From positions 585,001 through 649,000 of the forward strand of contig NC_018013.1 in the NCBI RefSeq assembly GCF_000265385.1: a stretch of DNA of 64,000 bases. Direction: 5' to 3'. The stretch's first letter is position 1. Each line of letters starts with the position of its first letter. The DNA comes from Aequorivita sublithincola DSM 14238. GTDB taxonomy: Bacteria; Bacteroidota; Bacteroidia; Flavobacteriales; Flavobacteriaceae. The translations under genes were made by a program, and so were the position numbers. Positions 34,514 to 42,863 of the stretch are shown here, in pieces. The notes below the pieces were generated by a model. That model did not search any database, was not told the DNA's origin, and saw only the letters and a program-made list of their open reading frames with translations.

Positions 34514-36067
34514 ATGAAAACAATATTTAAAACCTTTATCACAGCATTCCTAATTATTGGATTCGCCGCAACCAGCCAAACACTACCGCAAGCACTTTCA
34601 AAAATCAACACCGAAGGCTTTCAAAAATCTGAAGTAATGAATTTAATTGGAGACTTATCAGATGTGTATGGCCCTCGATTAACGGGAACGGATCAATATT
34701 ACACCGCTGCCGAATGGGCAAAAAAAACAATGGAAAATTGGGGAATGGATAAAGTATATTTCGAAAATTATTGTGACGATTGCATGGGTTGGGAAGTAAA
34801 ATCCTTCAACGTAGAAATGATAGAACCTGCCTATATGAAGATACAAGCCTATCCGTATGCGTGGACAGAACCTTCAAATGGTGAGCAAATTGGCGATTTA
34901 ATTTGGATTGAAAGCTATGATGATTTAGAAGCAGTAAAACAAAAATGGAGCGGAAAATTAAAAGGCAAGACCATTTTGATGGGCGCAGCACCAGAACAAA
35001 ATATGTTATTTGAGCCACTTTCTAAACGATATACCAAAGATCAAATTGAAGACGCTAAAAAATCTATTACGCCTGTTGTCAAAAATCCTTTAGGTGCATC
35101 ATCTGGGAATCTAGATTTGATTAAAGATTTTGATTTTCTTTTCGAAAAATTTGCAAAAAAAGACGATGCATTTTTTGCCTTCTTAAAAGCGGAAGGTGCA
35201 ATAAGTGTTTTAGGAACTAAAGCTTCATTTCCTGGAATCATCCATCCTGGCGGCACTTATAATTTTAGAAAAAATGATGAGCGGCCAATCCCCTATTTTG
35301 CCATTTCGCCAGAAAATTTTGGAAAATTAAAGCGCTTAACCGTTAGAGGAATTACTCCTAAAATTAAATTCCATTTAGATTCTGAATTGTATTTAAAACC
35401 AGAAAACAACGTAAATATCATTGGGGAAATCACAGGATCAGACGCAAAATTAAAAGATGAAGTTGTAATGATTGGTGCTCACTTTGACTCTTGGCATTCG
35501 GCATCTGGCGCAACAGACAATGGTGCAGGTTCTGCAGTAATGATGGAAGTAATGCGGATTATAAAAGCATCAGGCTTAAAACCAAAACGTACCATAAGAA
35601 TTGCACTTTGGGGTGGCGAAGAACAAGGGATTATTGGTTCAAGAGCGTATGCTGAAAATCATTTTGGAAAAATTAAAGAAACAACTAGAAAGAAAGAAGT
35701 CGAAAAAATTTCGGCCTATATTAATATGGATAATGGTGCAGGGCAAATGCGAGGAATTTATTTGCAAGGAAATGAAGCGGTAAAACTCATTTTTGAAGAG
35801 ATGTTAAAGCCGTATGATTATTTAGATGTTAATAATCTAACCATTGAAAACACAAATTTTACAGACCATGAGGTCTTCGATTATTTCAAAATTCCCGGAT
35901 TTCAAATCATTCAAGATCCGTTAAACTATAAGACAGTAACACACCACACAAATTTAGACGTGTTGGAATACGTGCCAGAACGCGATATGATGGTTAATGC
36001 CACTGTAATTGCAGCACTTGTATATCAAATTGCACAGTTGGATTCACGTTTGCCGAGGGAGAAGTAA
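34514..36067 (+). CDS. Exported M28 metallopeptidase (carboxypeptidase Q-like)
   Basis: A 517-residue protein with a signal peptide (about 1-21), a protease-associated-like insert and an M28 catalytic domain. The di-zinc ligands are His323 in GAHFDSWH, Asp335 in ATDNGAGS, the Glu pair 369-370 in WGGEEQG and Asp406 in NMDNGAG. It probably removes terminal residues from peptides in the periplasm or at the surface. A -7-like TATCTTTA (34444-34451) precedes it by about 60 nt. It opens a stretch rich in exported peptidases. Confidence 0.92.
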   Translation: MKTIFKTFITAFLIIGFAATSQTLPQALSKINTEGFQKSEVMNLIGDLSDVYGPRLTGTDQYYTAAEWAKKTMENWGMDKVYFENYCDDCMGWEVKSFNVEMIEPAYMKIQAYPYAWTEPSNGEQIGDLIWIESYDDLEAVKQKWSGKLKGKTILMGAAPEQNMLFEPLSKRYTKDQIEDAKKSITPVVKNPLGASSGNLDLIKDFDFLFEKFAKKDDAFFAFLKAEGAISVLGTKASFPGIIHPGGTYNFRKNDERPIPYFAISPENFGKLKRLTVRGITPKIKFHLDSELYLKPENNVNIIGEITGSDAKLKDEVVMIGAHFDSWHSASGATDNGAGSAVMMEVMRIIKASGLKPKRTIRIALWGGEEQGIIGSRAYAENHFGKIKETTRKKEVEKISAYINMDNGAGQMRGIYLQGNEAVKLIFEEMLKPYDYLDVNNLTIENTNFTDHEVFDYFKIPGFQIIQDPLNYKTVTHHTNLDVLEYVPERDMMVNATVIAALVYQIAQLDSRLPREK

Positions 36068-36125
36068 AGATTGTTGGATAGAAATAATGCAACTCTAAAA
36101 TGTATTCTTTGAAACATATTAAAAA

Positions 36126-36839
36126 ATGATAAAACTCTTTAGAAACATCCGAAAAAACCTTCTCGCTCAAGGCAAAACCACCAAGTACCTAAAATACGCC
36201 ATCGGCGAAATCATCCTCGTGGTTATTGGAATTTTGATTGCGTTGAGCATCAACAATTGGAATGATATACGCAAAAATCAAAAGTATGAACAAGATATCC
36301 TATTCTTAATTAATCAAAATTTAGATAACGATTCCATTCAGCTAACCGATAGATTGCTTAAAGCAAAGGAAGCCATTGAACTAACAAATAGATTAGTAGC
36401 GCAAGTTGCCACAGAAAATTATGGTGATAGTTTGAATTTCTGGATGGGGAAAATTATAACCTTCGAACGGTTTACATCACAATCAAGCGCCTTTGAAGTT
36501 TTAAAATCAAAAGGCATTGAAACTATTTCTGATAATGACCTCCAACTGGCATTAATATCCTATTATGATGAAGATTTATCCGGTGTTTATCAGGCGCTTA
36601 ACGATGTAGAACAATCATTTAAAGTTGATTGGTTTCCCGTAATTAAAGCAGAATTTTCAGATTTTAAATGGCGTGCGTATTGCGTACCTACAGATTCAAA
36701 AGCATTTTTTCAGAAAGCTTCTACTCTAACCTTTTTTAACTTTTATAAAGATAATAGATATGGTTCTGTTCATAATATAGAATTAGCATTAGAAAAAATA
36801 TCAAAAATTAAGAACCTTTCTAAAAAGAACTCAAGATGA
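36126..36839 (+). CDS. DUF6090 membrane protein
   Basis: A 237-residue protein of the DUF6090 family, a Bacteroidota-specific group. The diagnostic N-terminus is MIKLFRNIRKNLLAQGKTTKYLKYAIGEI, then one transmembrane helix (ILVVIGILIALSINNW), then a helical soluble domain. The function is unknown. Members often occur in tandem. Here the stop overlaps the start of a second copy reduced to its first residues (36836-36904). Confidence 0.88.
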   Translation: MIKLFRNIRKNLLAQGKTTKYLKYAIGEIILVVIGILIALSINNWNDIRKNQKYEQDILFLINQNLDNDSIQLTDRLLKAKEAIELTNRLVAQVATENYGDSLNFWMGKIITFERFTSQSSAFEVLKSKGIETISDNDLQLALISYYDEDLSGVYQALNDVEQSFKVDWFPVIKAEFSDFKWRAYCVPTDSKAFFQKASTLTFFNFYKDNRYGSVHNIELALEKISKIKNLSKKNSR

Positions 36840-36904
36840 TTAAATTCTTCCGAAACATCCGCAAAAACCTTCTGAATAAAGGAAACAACAACCAAACAAT
36901 TTAA
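36836..36904 (+). pseudogene. N-terminal remnant of a second DUF6090 gene
   Basis: ATGA-overlapped with the preceding stop is a 22-codon frame, MIKFFRNIRKNLLNKGNNNQ and then TI. It repeats the first 16 residues of the DUF6090 protein (MIKLFRNIRKNLLAQG) and then diverges to a stop. It is best explained as a deleted tandem copy whose start survives. Confidence 0.8.
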
Positions 36905-36928
36905 AATCAATGATTTAATATAGAAAAA

Positions 36929-38104
36929 ATGAAAACAAAATTACTTCTCATCAGTTTACTCGCAACGCTTCAACTAAGCGCACAGAACTATCAAAAAATT
37001 CACAACAAAGCCATTTTGGTTGATACCCACAACGATTTTCTTACCCAAACAATGGAAAAGAATTTCGTTTTTGACTCCAATTTAGAAGGCAGAACCCATA
37101 GTGACCTCAACAGGATGAAAGAAGGCGGCTTGGATGTTCAATTCTTCTCTGTTTGGAGCGATGGCGAACGGGTAAATCCATATGCTTTTGCTAACCGCCA
37201 AATAGATAGTTTGGATGCCGTAATAAAACGAAATCCTGATAAAATTGTGAAAGTCGCCAATTCAAAAGAACTTTTAAAAGCTGTTAAGCAGAAAAAGATT
37301 GCTGCGTTTATTGGTGTGGAAGGCGGCCATCAATTTGAAAACGATTTAGGCAAACTCGAAGCACTTTACAATCGTGGCGTTCGCTACATTACCTTAACTT
37401 GGAACAACTCTACACCTTGGGCTACAAGTGCTGCAGATGAAACCAATCCGAACGGAGCGAAAAATTCCGAAGGCAAAAAAGGGCTTACTGCCTTTGGCAA
37501 ACAAGTAGTCCAAAAAATGAACAGTTTGGGAATGTTGGTGGATGTTTCGCACGTTGGCGAACAAACGTTTTACGATGTTATCGCCACAACTACAAAACCC
37601 GTTATCGCTTCACACAGTTCGGTTTATGCAATTTGTTCGCATCCTCGAAATCTGAAATACGATCAAATAAAAGCAATTGCAAAAAATGGAGGCGTAATTC
37701 AAATCAACTTCAATTCAGGCTTTATTGATCCAACTGTTGATAAACGCGAAAGTGCCTTTCTTGAAAAACATCAGTCTGAAATAGATTCACTGACACAAGC
37801 TGGGTTGAATCCATTTATCGCCCAAGAAAGTATCTACGTAAAATATGCAGATGAATCCCAACAACTTCGAGCACCTTTTGAAATGGTAATTCAACATATA
37901 GAATACGTCATTAATTTGGTGGGTGTGGATTACGTGGGCATCGGCTCCGATTTTGATGGAATCTTTCTGCCACCAAAACAGTTGGACGATGTTACCGATT
38001 ATCCTTTGATTACAAAAGCTTTGGTTGAAAAAGGCTACAGCGAAAAAGATATTGATAAAATCCTTGGCGGAAATCTGCTTCGGGTTTTAAAAGCGAATGA
38101 ATAA
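36929..38104 (+). CDS. Exported M19 membrane dipeptidase
   Basis: A 391-residue zinc dipeptidase of the renal-dipeptidase (M19) family with a signal peptide (about 1-19, LQLSAQ). The metal site is begun by DTHNDF (His34, Asp36). EGGHQFENDLGKLEALYNRGVR supplies the bridging Glu. VDVSHVGEQTFYDV, ASHSSVYAICSHPRN and GIGSDFDGI are the further family signatures. It cleaves dipeptides, likely acting after the neighbouring exopeptidases. The gene follows the DUF6090 remnant by 24 nt. Confidence 0.94.
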   Translation: MKTKLLLISLLATLQLSAQNYQKIHNKAILVDTHNDFLTQTMEKNFVFDSNLEGRTHSDLNRMKEGGLDVQFFSVWSDGERVNPYAFANRQIDSLDAVIKRNPDKIVKVANSKELLKAVKQKKIAAFIGVEGGHQFENDLGKLEALYNRGVRYITLTWNNSTPWATSAADETNPNGAKNSEGKKGLTAFGKQVVQKMNSLGMLVDVSHVGEQTFYDVIATTTKPVIASHSSVYAICSHPRNLKYDQIKAIAKNGGVIQINFNSGFIDPTVDKRESAFLEKHQSEIDSLTQAGLNPFIAQESIYVKYADESQQLRAPFEMVIQHIEYVINLVGVDYVGIGSDFDGIFLPPKQLDDVTDYPLITKALVEKGYSEKDIDKILGGNLLRVLKANE

Positions 38105-38119
38105 AAAGATTTAAATAAT

Positions 38120-38175
38120 ACCACAGAGACACAGAGAATACAAAGAAATCTCTGAAAACTCTGTGCCGCTGTGGT
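38120..38175. repeat. REP-like hairpin (CCACAGAGACACAGAG type)
   Basis: ACCACAG-AGA-CACAG-AG (38120-38136) pairs with CT-CTGTG-CCG-CTGTGGT (38159-38175) except for a 3-nt internal loop. Sequences of this kind recur in many bacterial genomes as intergenic repeats. It lacks a T-tract, so a terminator role is doubtful. Confidence 0.75.
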
Positions 38176-38202
38176 GAAAAATTCAACTAAAACCAACCAA
38201 TT

Positions 38203-39252
38203 ATGAAAAACGCAATTTACTTTTTAATCATTTCCGCAGCATTACTTTTAAGCTGTGCCGAAAAACAAGAATCTGCAAAAACCGAAACCGATAGCAAATC
38301 CACTTATTTTGACTATTCAAATAGCGATGACCAAAATACGGGTGGTATTAAAATGATTCCCATTACAACCCCAAAAGGCACTTTCAAAGTGTGGACAAAA
38401 CGAATGGGCAACAATCCAAAAATGAAAGTTTTATTGCTTCACGGAGGTCCAGGTGGCACTCATGAGGCTTTTGAAAACTTTGATGGTTACCTTCCAAATG
38501 AAGAAATTGAATACATTTATTACGACCAGCTAGATAGTTATTATAGCGATAAACCAAACGACTCAACACTTTGGACTACCGAATATTTTGTAGAAGAAGT
38601 TGAACAGGTTCGCAAGGCGTTAAATTTAGATAAAGACAATTTTTATCTACTCGGCCAATCGTGGGGCGGAATTTTGGCGATGGAATATGCACTGAAATAT
38701 CAAGACAATCTTAAAGGTTTAATAATTTCAAATATGATGGCAAGCGCGGCAGAATATCAAAAATATGCCGATGAAGTTTTAGGCCCTCAACTTCCGCCAG
38801 AGATTTATAAAGAAATAAAGGAAATGGAAGCCAAAGAAGATTTTGATAATCCAAGATATGCAGAGTTGGTTATGAATTATTACTACACAGAACACATCTT
38901 GAGAAAACCTGTGGCTGAATGGCCAGAGTTCATTAATCGCACCTTTTCACACATAAATCCAGCTATTTACATCTATATGCAAGGTCACAGCGAATTTGGA
39001 ATGACGGGCAACGCAACTTTAAAAAACTGGGATGTTTCAAAAAGATTAAAGGAAATAAAAACACCAACCTTGATGATTGGCGGCAAATATGACACGATGG
39101 ACCCAAAATATATGGAATGGATGAGTACTGAAGTTCAGAATGGAAGAAGTCTCACTGTAAATTCTGGACACATTTCTCAATATGACGACCCAGAAAATTA
39201 TTTCTCTGGACTTATAAAATTTATTAAAGATGTGGATGATGGCTCTTTTTAA
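38203..39252 (+). CDS. Lipoprotein alpha/beta hydrolase, proline iminopeptidase-like (S33)
   Basis: A 349-residue protein with lipobox LLLSC (Cys18) and an alpha/beta-hydrolase fold of the S33 prolyl aminopeptidase type. The oxyanion loop is LLLHGGPGGTHEAF, and the nucleophile elbow GQSWGG carries Ser153. The Asp in GGKYDTMDP and the His in NSGHISQYDD complete the triad. Proline iminopeptidases release N-terminal proline, which complements the M28 and M19 enzymes beside it. Membrane anchoring by lipid is inferred from the lipobox. The exact specificity is not certain. Confidence 0.9.
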   Translation: MKNAIYFLIISAALLLSCAEKQESAKTETDSKSTYFDYSNSDDQNTGGIKMIPITTPKGTFKVWTKRMGNNPKMKVLLLHGGPGGTHEAFENFDGYLPNEEIEYIYYDQLDSYYSDKPNDSTLWTTEYFVEEVEQVRKALNLDKDNFYLLGQSWGGILAMEYALKYQDNLKGLIISNMMASAAEYQKYADEVLGPQLPPEIYKEIKEMEAKEDFDNPRYAELVMNYYYTEHILRKPVAEWPEFINRTFSHINPAIYIYMQGHSEFGMTGNATLKNWDVSKRLKEIKTPTLMIGGKYDTMDPKYMEWMSTEVQNGRSLTVNSGHISQYDDPENYFSGLIKFIKDVDDGSF

Positions 39253-39383
39253 AAGTTTTCAAATATTAGAAAGCTGTTTTGAAATTTTCTTTGCAATTTT
39301 CAAATGTTGAATTGCCAAATCATAAGTGCTCCAAATTAAAATTGAGCAAAAATCGCTACCTTTAAAATATATATTCGTTTATT

Positions 39384-40898
39384 ATGAGGTATCTATCGCT
39401 TTTTTTAGCCCTATTTATTATGTTTTCTTGTAAACAACAAGAAACAAAAAACAGTTTTCTGGGGGTTGTGGATATTTCCGTAAGTGGAAAAAAAAGTGCG
39501 CAACCACATTTTGAAAAAGGATTGCTCCTTCTCCATTCCTTTGAATATGAAGACGCCCGAGAAGCTTTTCAAAAAGCGCAAAACGAAGACCAAAAAATGC
39601 CAATGGCTTATTGGGGAGAGGCAATGACTTATAACCACAGTTTATGGCAGCAACAGAATTATGAAGCTGCAGCAACTGTTTTAGCAAAGCTTGACGGTCT
39701 TGACTTAGAAAAAAACACATCCGAAATTGAACAGGATTTAATAAAAGCAGCAAAAATACTCTACCAACCAAAAACTGAAAAAACTCAAAGAGATATTGCC
39801 TATTCTGAGTTTATGGAAGGTTTATACGAAAAATACCCAGCCAATCAGGAAGTAGCTGCGTTTTATGCGCTTTCCCTGCTAGGCTCTGTTCCAGAAGGAA
39901 GAGATGATATATTATATGGAAAGGGAGCAAAAATCGCAAAAGGCATTCTAAAGGAAAACCCAAACCATCCCGGTGCGCTTCATTATTTAATACATTCCTA
40001 CGACGATCCAGAACATGCCCCGCTTGCTTTAGATGCGGCGAATATTTACGCAAAAGTTGCTCCAGATGCGGGCCACGCCTTACACATGCCTTCACATATT
40101 TATGTAGCAATGGGAATGTGGGATGAAGTAATTTCGTCGAATATTGATTCTTACCAAGCTAGCATTAACAGAATGGAGAAGAAAGAATTAGACAACGATG
40201 CGCGTGGTTATCACGCTTTTCATTGGTTGGAGTACGGCTATCTTCAAAAAGGAAATCACAAAGAAGCAAAAAAAATGGTACTCGATATGCAAAAATATGC
40301 TTCCGAAAAACCATCAAAAAAAGCAAGAGTTCATCTCGTATTTTTAAAAGGAACTTATTTAGTCGAAACGGATGATTGGAATGGTATAGTTGCAGATATA
40401 CCAGTAGATATAACCGATTTGAACATTTCCATACGGTCACAATATCACTTTTTGGAAGGAATGAAAGCATACAAAGAAGGTAATTCGAAAAAGTTAGACA
40501 GTATTCTCACTACTATAGATCAAGATATAAATCGGGAAACCTTTATTGCTAAAGAAGGGAGTTCTAAGCTTTGTTCAAACGTTAGCCGCGATGAAGCCAC
40601 CCAAATAGATTTAAAGGAAGCACAAATTCGGCAAAATCAACTTGGTGCGCTACAAGCAGAAATGAATAACAATTCAGCACTTGCCGAAGAACATTTATTA
40701 AAATCCATAGCCATTGAAAACAGTATAAGTTATAGTTATGGGCCACCTTCAATTCAAAAACCCACTCACGAACTTTATGCGGATTGGCTACTTTCCAAAG
40801 AAAGAAGTGAAGAAGCTAATCAACAGTATACACTTGCACAAAAGTTGGGGCCAAGTAGATTACGTGTTTTGGAAGGTTTAGAAAAAACTAATAGCTAA
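39384..40898 (+). CDS. TPR-repeat lipoprotein
   Basis: A 504-residue protein with lipobox LFIMFSC (Cys16) followed by tetratricopeptide-like helical repeats throughout. ALLLHSFEYEDAREAFQKAQ-type helices start near residue 45 (written here by pattern; the sequence shows HSFEYEDAREAFQKAQNEDQ). MAYWGEAMTYNHSLW, HPGALHYLIHSYDDPEHA and HALHMPSHIYVAMGMWDEV are conserved in this large family of Bacteroidota TPR proteins. The His-containing motifs give it an enzyme-like look, but no activity is known. It is an isolated gene with a -7-like TACCTTTA (39357-39364) 20 nt upstream. Confidence 0.83.
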   Translation: MRYLSLFLALFIMFSCKQQETKNSFLGVVDISVSGKKSAQPHFEKGLLLLHSFEYEDAREAFQKAQNEDQKMPMAYWGEAMTYNHSLWQQQNYEAAATVLAKLDGLDLEKNTSEIEQDLIKAAKILYQPKTEKTQRDIAYSEFMEGLYEKYPANQEVAAFYALSLLGSVPEGRDDILYGKGAKIAKGILKENPNHPGALHYLIHSYDDPEHAPLALDAANIYAKVAPDAGHALHMPSHIYVAMGMWDEVISSNIDSYQASINRMEKKELDNDARGYHAFHWLEYGYLQKGNHKEAKKMVLDMQKYASEKPSKKARVHLVFLKGTYLVETDDWNGIVADIPVDITDLNISIRSQYHFLEGMKAYKEGNSKKLDSILTTIDQDINRETFIAKEGSSKLCSNVSRDEATQIDLKEAQIRQNQLGALQAEMNNNSALAEEHLLKSIAIENSISYSYGPPSIQKPTHELYADWLLSKERSEEANQQYTLAQKLGPSRLRVLEGLEKTNS

Positions 40899-40946
40899 TA
40901 TAATACTCCAAGTTAATAACTAACAGAATATATTTTAAGTTTCTAT

Positions 40947-40979
40947 TTTGCAAGCAAAACTGCTTTTACCGTACCTTTG
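40947..40979 (+). promoter_or_regulatory. Promoter of carbonic anhydrase (TTTG-N21-TACCTTTG)
   Basis: TTTG (40947-40950) and TACCTTTG (40972-40979) match both Bacteroidota boxes with 21 nt between. The start codon follows 27 nt later. This is one of the best canonical promoters in the window. Confidence 0.78.
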
Positions 40980-41006
40980 TAATCTGAAAAAATCTTCACA
41001 AGAACC

Positions 41007-41654
41007 ATGAATATAGAACAAATTTTCAAAAACAACGAGGTCTGGGTAAACGAAAAATTAGGAGTTGATTCGGAATACTTTAAAAATCTAGCTAGTGGCC
41101 AAAACCCAGATATTCTTTATATAGGTTGCAGTGACAGCCGAGTTACTGCAGAAGAGGTAATGGGTGTTAAACCAGGCGACGTTTTTGTGATGCGAAATAT
41201 TTCGAACATGGTCTCCAATCTAGACCTAAGCGCGATGAGCGTTATTGATTATGCAGTAAGTGTTCTCCAAGTTAAAAACATTGTTATATGTGGCCATTAC
41301 GGTTGTGGTGGCGTGAAAGCAGCTATGCAGTCGAAGGATTTAGGTATTTTGAATCCGTGGCTTCGAAATATTCGTGATGTGTACCGTTTGCACCGCGATG
41401 AACTAAATGATATTGAGGACGAAGAAGAAAAGTACAGAAGGCTGGTAGAACTAAACGTGCAAGAACAATGCGTTAACGTAATCAAAACTGCCGATGTTCA
41501 GATTGCTGTAAGAAAAGGTCAATTGGCCGTTCACGGATGGGTAATGGATATGGCAACAGGAAAACTGATAGATTTAAAAATAGATTTTGAAAAAGTACTA
41601 GAAGGGATTATGGAAATCTATCATTTGGATAAAGATGAAATTGATTCAAAATAA
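41007..41654 (+). CDS. Beta-class carbonic anhydrase
   Basis: Zinc enzyme that hydrates CO2 to bicarbonate in the cytosol. The 215-residue protein shows Cys41-X-Asp43-X-Arg45 in CSDSRVTAEE and His97-X2-Cys100 in CGHYGCGGVKAA. These supply the Zn ligands and the Asp-Arg dyad. NISNMV and the rest of the fold are normal. It has a clear own promoter and a terminator that overlaps its stop codon, so it is monocistronic. Confidence 0.95.
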   Translation: MNIEQIFKNNEVWVNEKLGVDSEYFKNLASGQNPDILYIGCSDSRVTAEEVMGVKPGDVFVMRNISNMVSNLDLSAMSVIDYAVSVLQVKNIVICGHYGCGGVKAAMQSKDLGILNPWLRNIRDVYRLHRDELNDIEDEEEKYRRLVELNVQEQCVNVIKTADVQIAVRKGQLAVHGWVMDMATGKLIDLKIDFEKVLEGIMEIYHLDKDEIDSK

Positions 41655-41690
41655 AAAATGCTGCAATCCTTATCGGAAAGCAGCATTTTT
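41654..41690 (+). terminator. Intrinsic terminator of carbonic anhydrase
   Basis: AAAAATGCTGC (41654-41664) pairs with GCAGCATTTTT (41680-41690). The first base is the last base of the stop codon. The A-run on the left lets it also serve the convergent fasciclin gene. Confidence 0.88.
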
Positions 41691-41708
41691 CTAATAAAGC
41701 ACTCGTTT

Positions 41709-42665
41709 TTATAATTGGGGAAGAAGTACTTTATCTATAGCGTGAACAACTCCGTTCGAGGCTTGAACATTTACCACTATAATTTTGCTAACTCTTTCGT
41801 TCGGGTCTGTAAGCGTTGCATTAGTAGCATCTACAATTAAATCTGCACCTAAAGTACCAACAACACCATCCATCAAATTTTCTGCGCGAACATTTGCACC
41901 AGCAATTACATGAGTATTTAGAGCTGCTGTTAAAGTTGGCCCATCAATATCATTTAAATCACCTGCACCAAGTTCAACTAATAAGGCTCCAAAAGCATCG
42001 TTGGTTGGAGCAAAAACGGTGAAAGGTGCTGGCGAAGTTCCTCCAGGAGTTGAAAGTACGCCAACGAAATCTGGCTGATCAGGACGCGTTAATGCTGCCA
42101 CTAAAGTAGCAAAAGTTGGATCAGCAGTTGCAAACGTAACAACTGTAGGTAAAGCTATAACAGTATCCACAGCATGAATAACTCCATTATCTGCCATAAT
42201 ATCAGCAGTAGTAACATTGGACATTCCATTTAATTTTACACCGGAAGAGGTATTTACATACATGCTTAAATTAGCGCCTGAAGAAACTTCAACAGCCAAA
42301 GTATTTACATAACCTGTGGCCAAATTCCCAGACACAACCTTTCCGCTTATAACATGATTTAAAAGTACATTGGTAAGCAATCCTGTAGGAACATCATCCA
42401 AACTAGCAAAACCGTTTGCAGTTAAAAATGCTGCAAAGGCATCGTTGTTAGGAGCAAAAACTGTAAAGTCTCCTTGTCCAGCAAGGGTTGCGGTTAATCC
42501 AGCTTTATCTAAAGCTGCTTTTAAAGAAGTGTAATCTTTGTTTGCGGCTACAAAATCAGCAATAGAATTTGTTTGTGGAATTGAATCATTATCGTCGTCA
42601 TTACTACAGGAAATAATCCCAAAAGTAACAAACGTAATTAAGGCAATCTTAAATAAATTTTTCAT
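41709..42665 (-). CDS. Fasciclin (FAS1) domain lipoprotein
   Basis: A 318-residue lipoprotein (lipobox GIISC, Cys20) followed by an Asp-rich spacer and two FAS1 domains. Domain one (about 35-172) has FTVFAPNNDAFAAFL, and domain two (about 175-318) has FTVFAPTNDAFGALL. Each ends with a GVIHAVDTV or GVVHAIDKV motif. FAS1 domains mediate adhesion at cell surfaces. It is a single gene; a minus-strand TATTTTTG at 42710-42717 is a likely -7 element 45 nt upstream. Confidence 0.93.
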   Translation of the reverse strand: MKNLFKIALITFVTFGIISCSNDDDNDSIPQTNSIADFVAANKDYTSLKAALDKAGLTATLAGQGDFTVFAPNNDAFAAFLTANGFASLDDVPTGLLTNVLLNHVISGKVVSGNLATGYVNTLAVEVSSGANLSMYVNTSSGVKLNGMSNVTTADIMADNGVIHAVDTVIALPTVVTFATADPTFATLVAALTRPDQPDFVGVLSTPGGTSPAPFTVFAPTNDAFGALLVELGAGDLNDIDGPTLTAALNTHVIAGANVRAENLMDGVVGTLGADLIVDATNATLTDPNERVSKIIVVNVQASNGVVHAIDKVLLPQL

Positions 42666-42863
42666 TGTTTTAGAGTTTAATTGTTTATTGTTTTTAAATA
42701 AAGGTTAAACAAAAATAATAAAGCAATTAGCTTAGTGAAAGTATTTTAACTTTTGTTTATGTTTTTTAATAAGTTGTTAAACGGCAATAGTTTGCTTTAA
42801 AATCTTAAGCAATGAAAAACATCAGCTATCTTTATAACTTAACAAAATTCATCTCCATTTCTT

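Noticed and set aside
39418..39771. 117-codon minus-strand frame opposite the TPR lipoprotein
   Set aside because: It is fully antisense to a well supported gene and has a biased Phe/Leu composition typical of a shadow frame.
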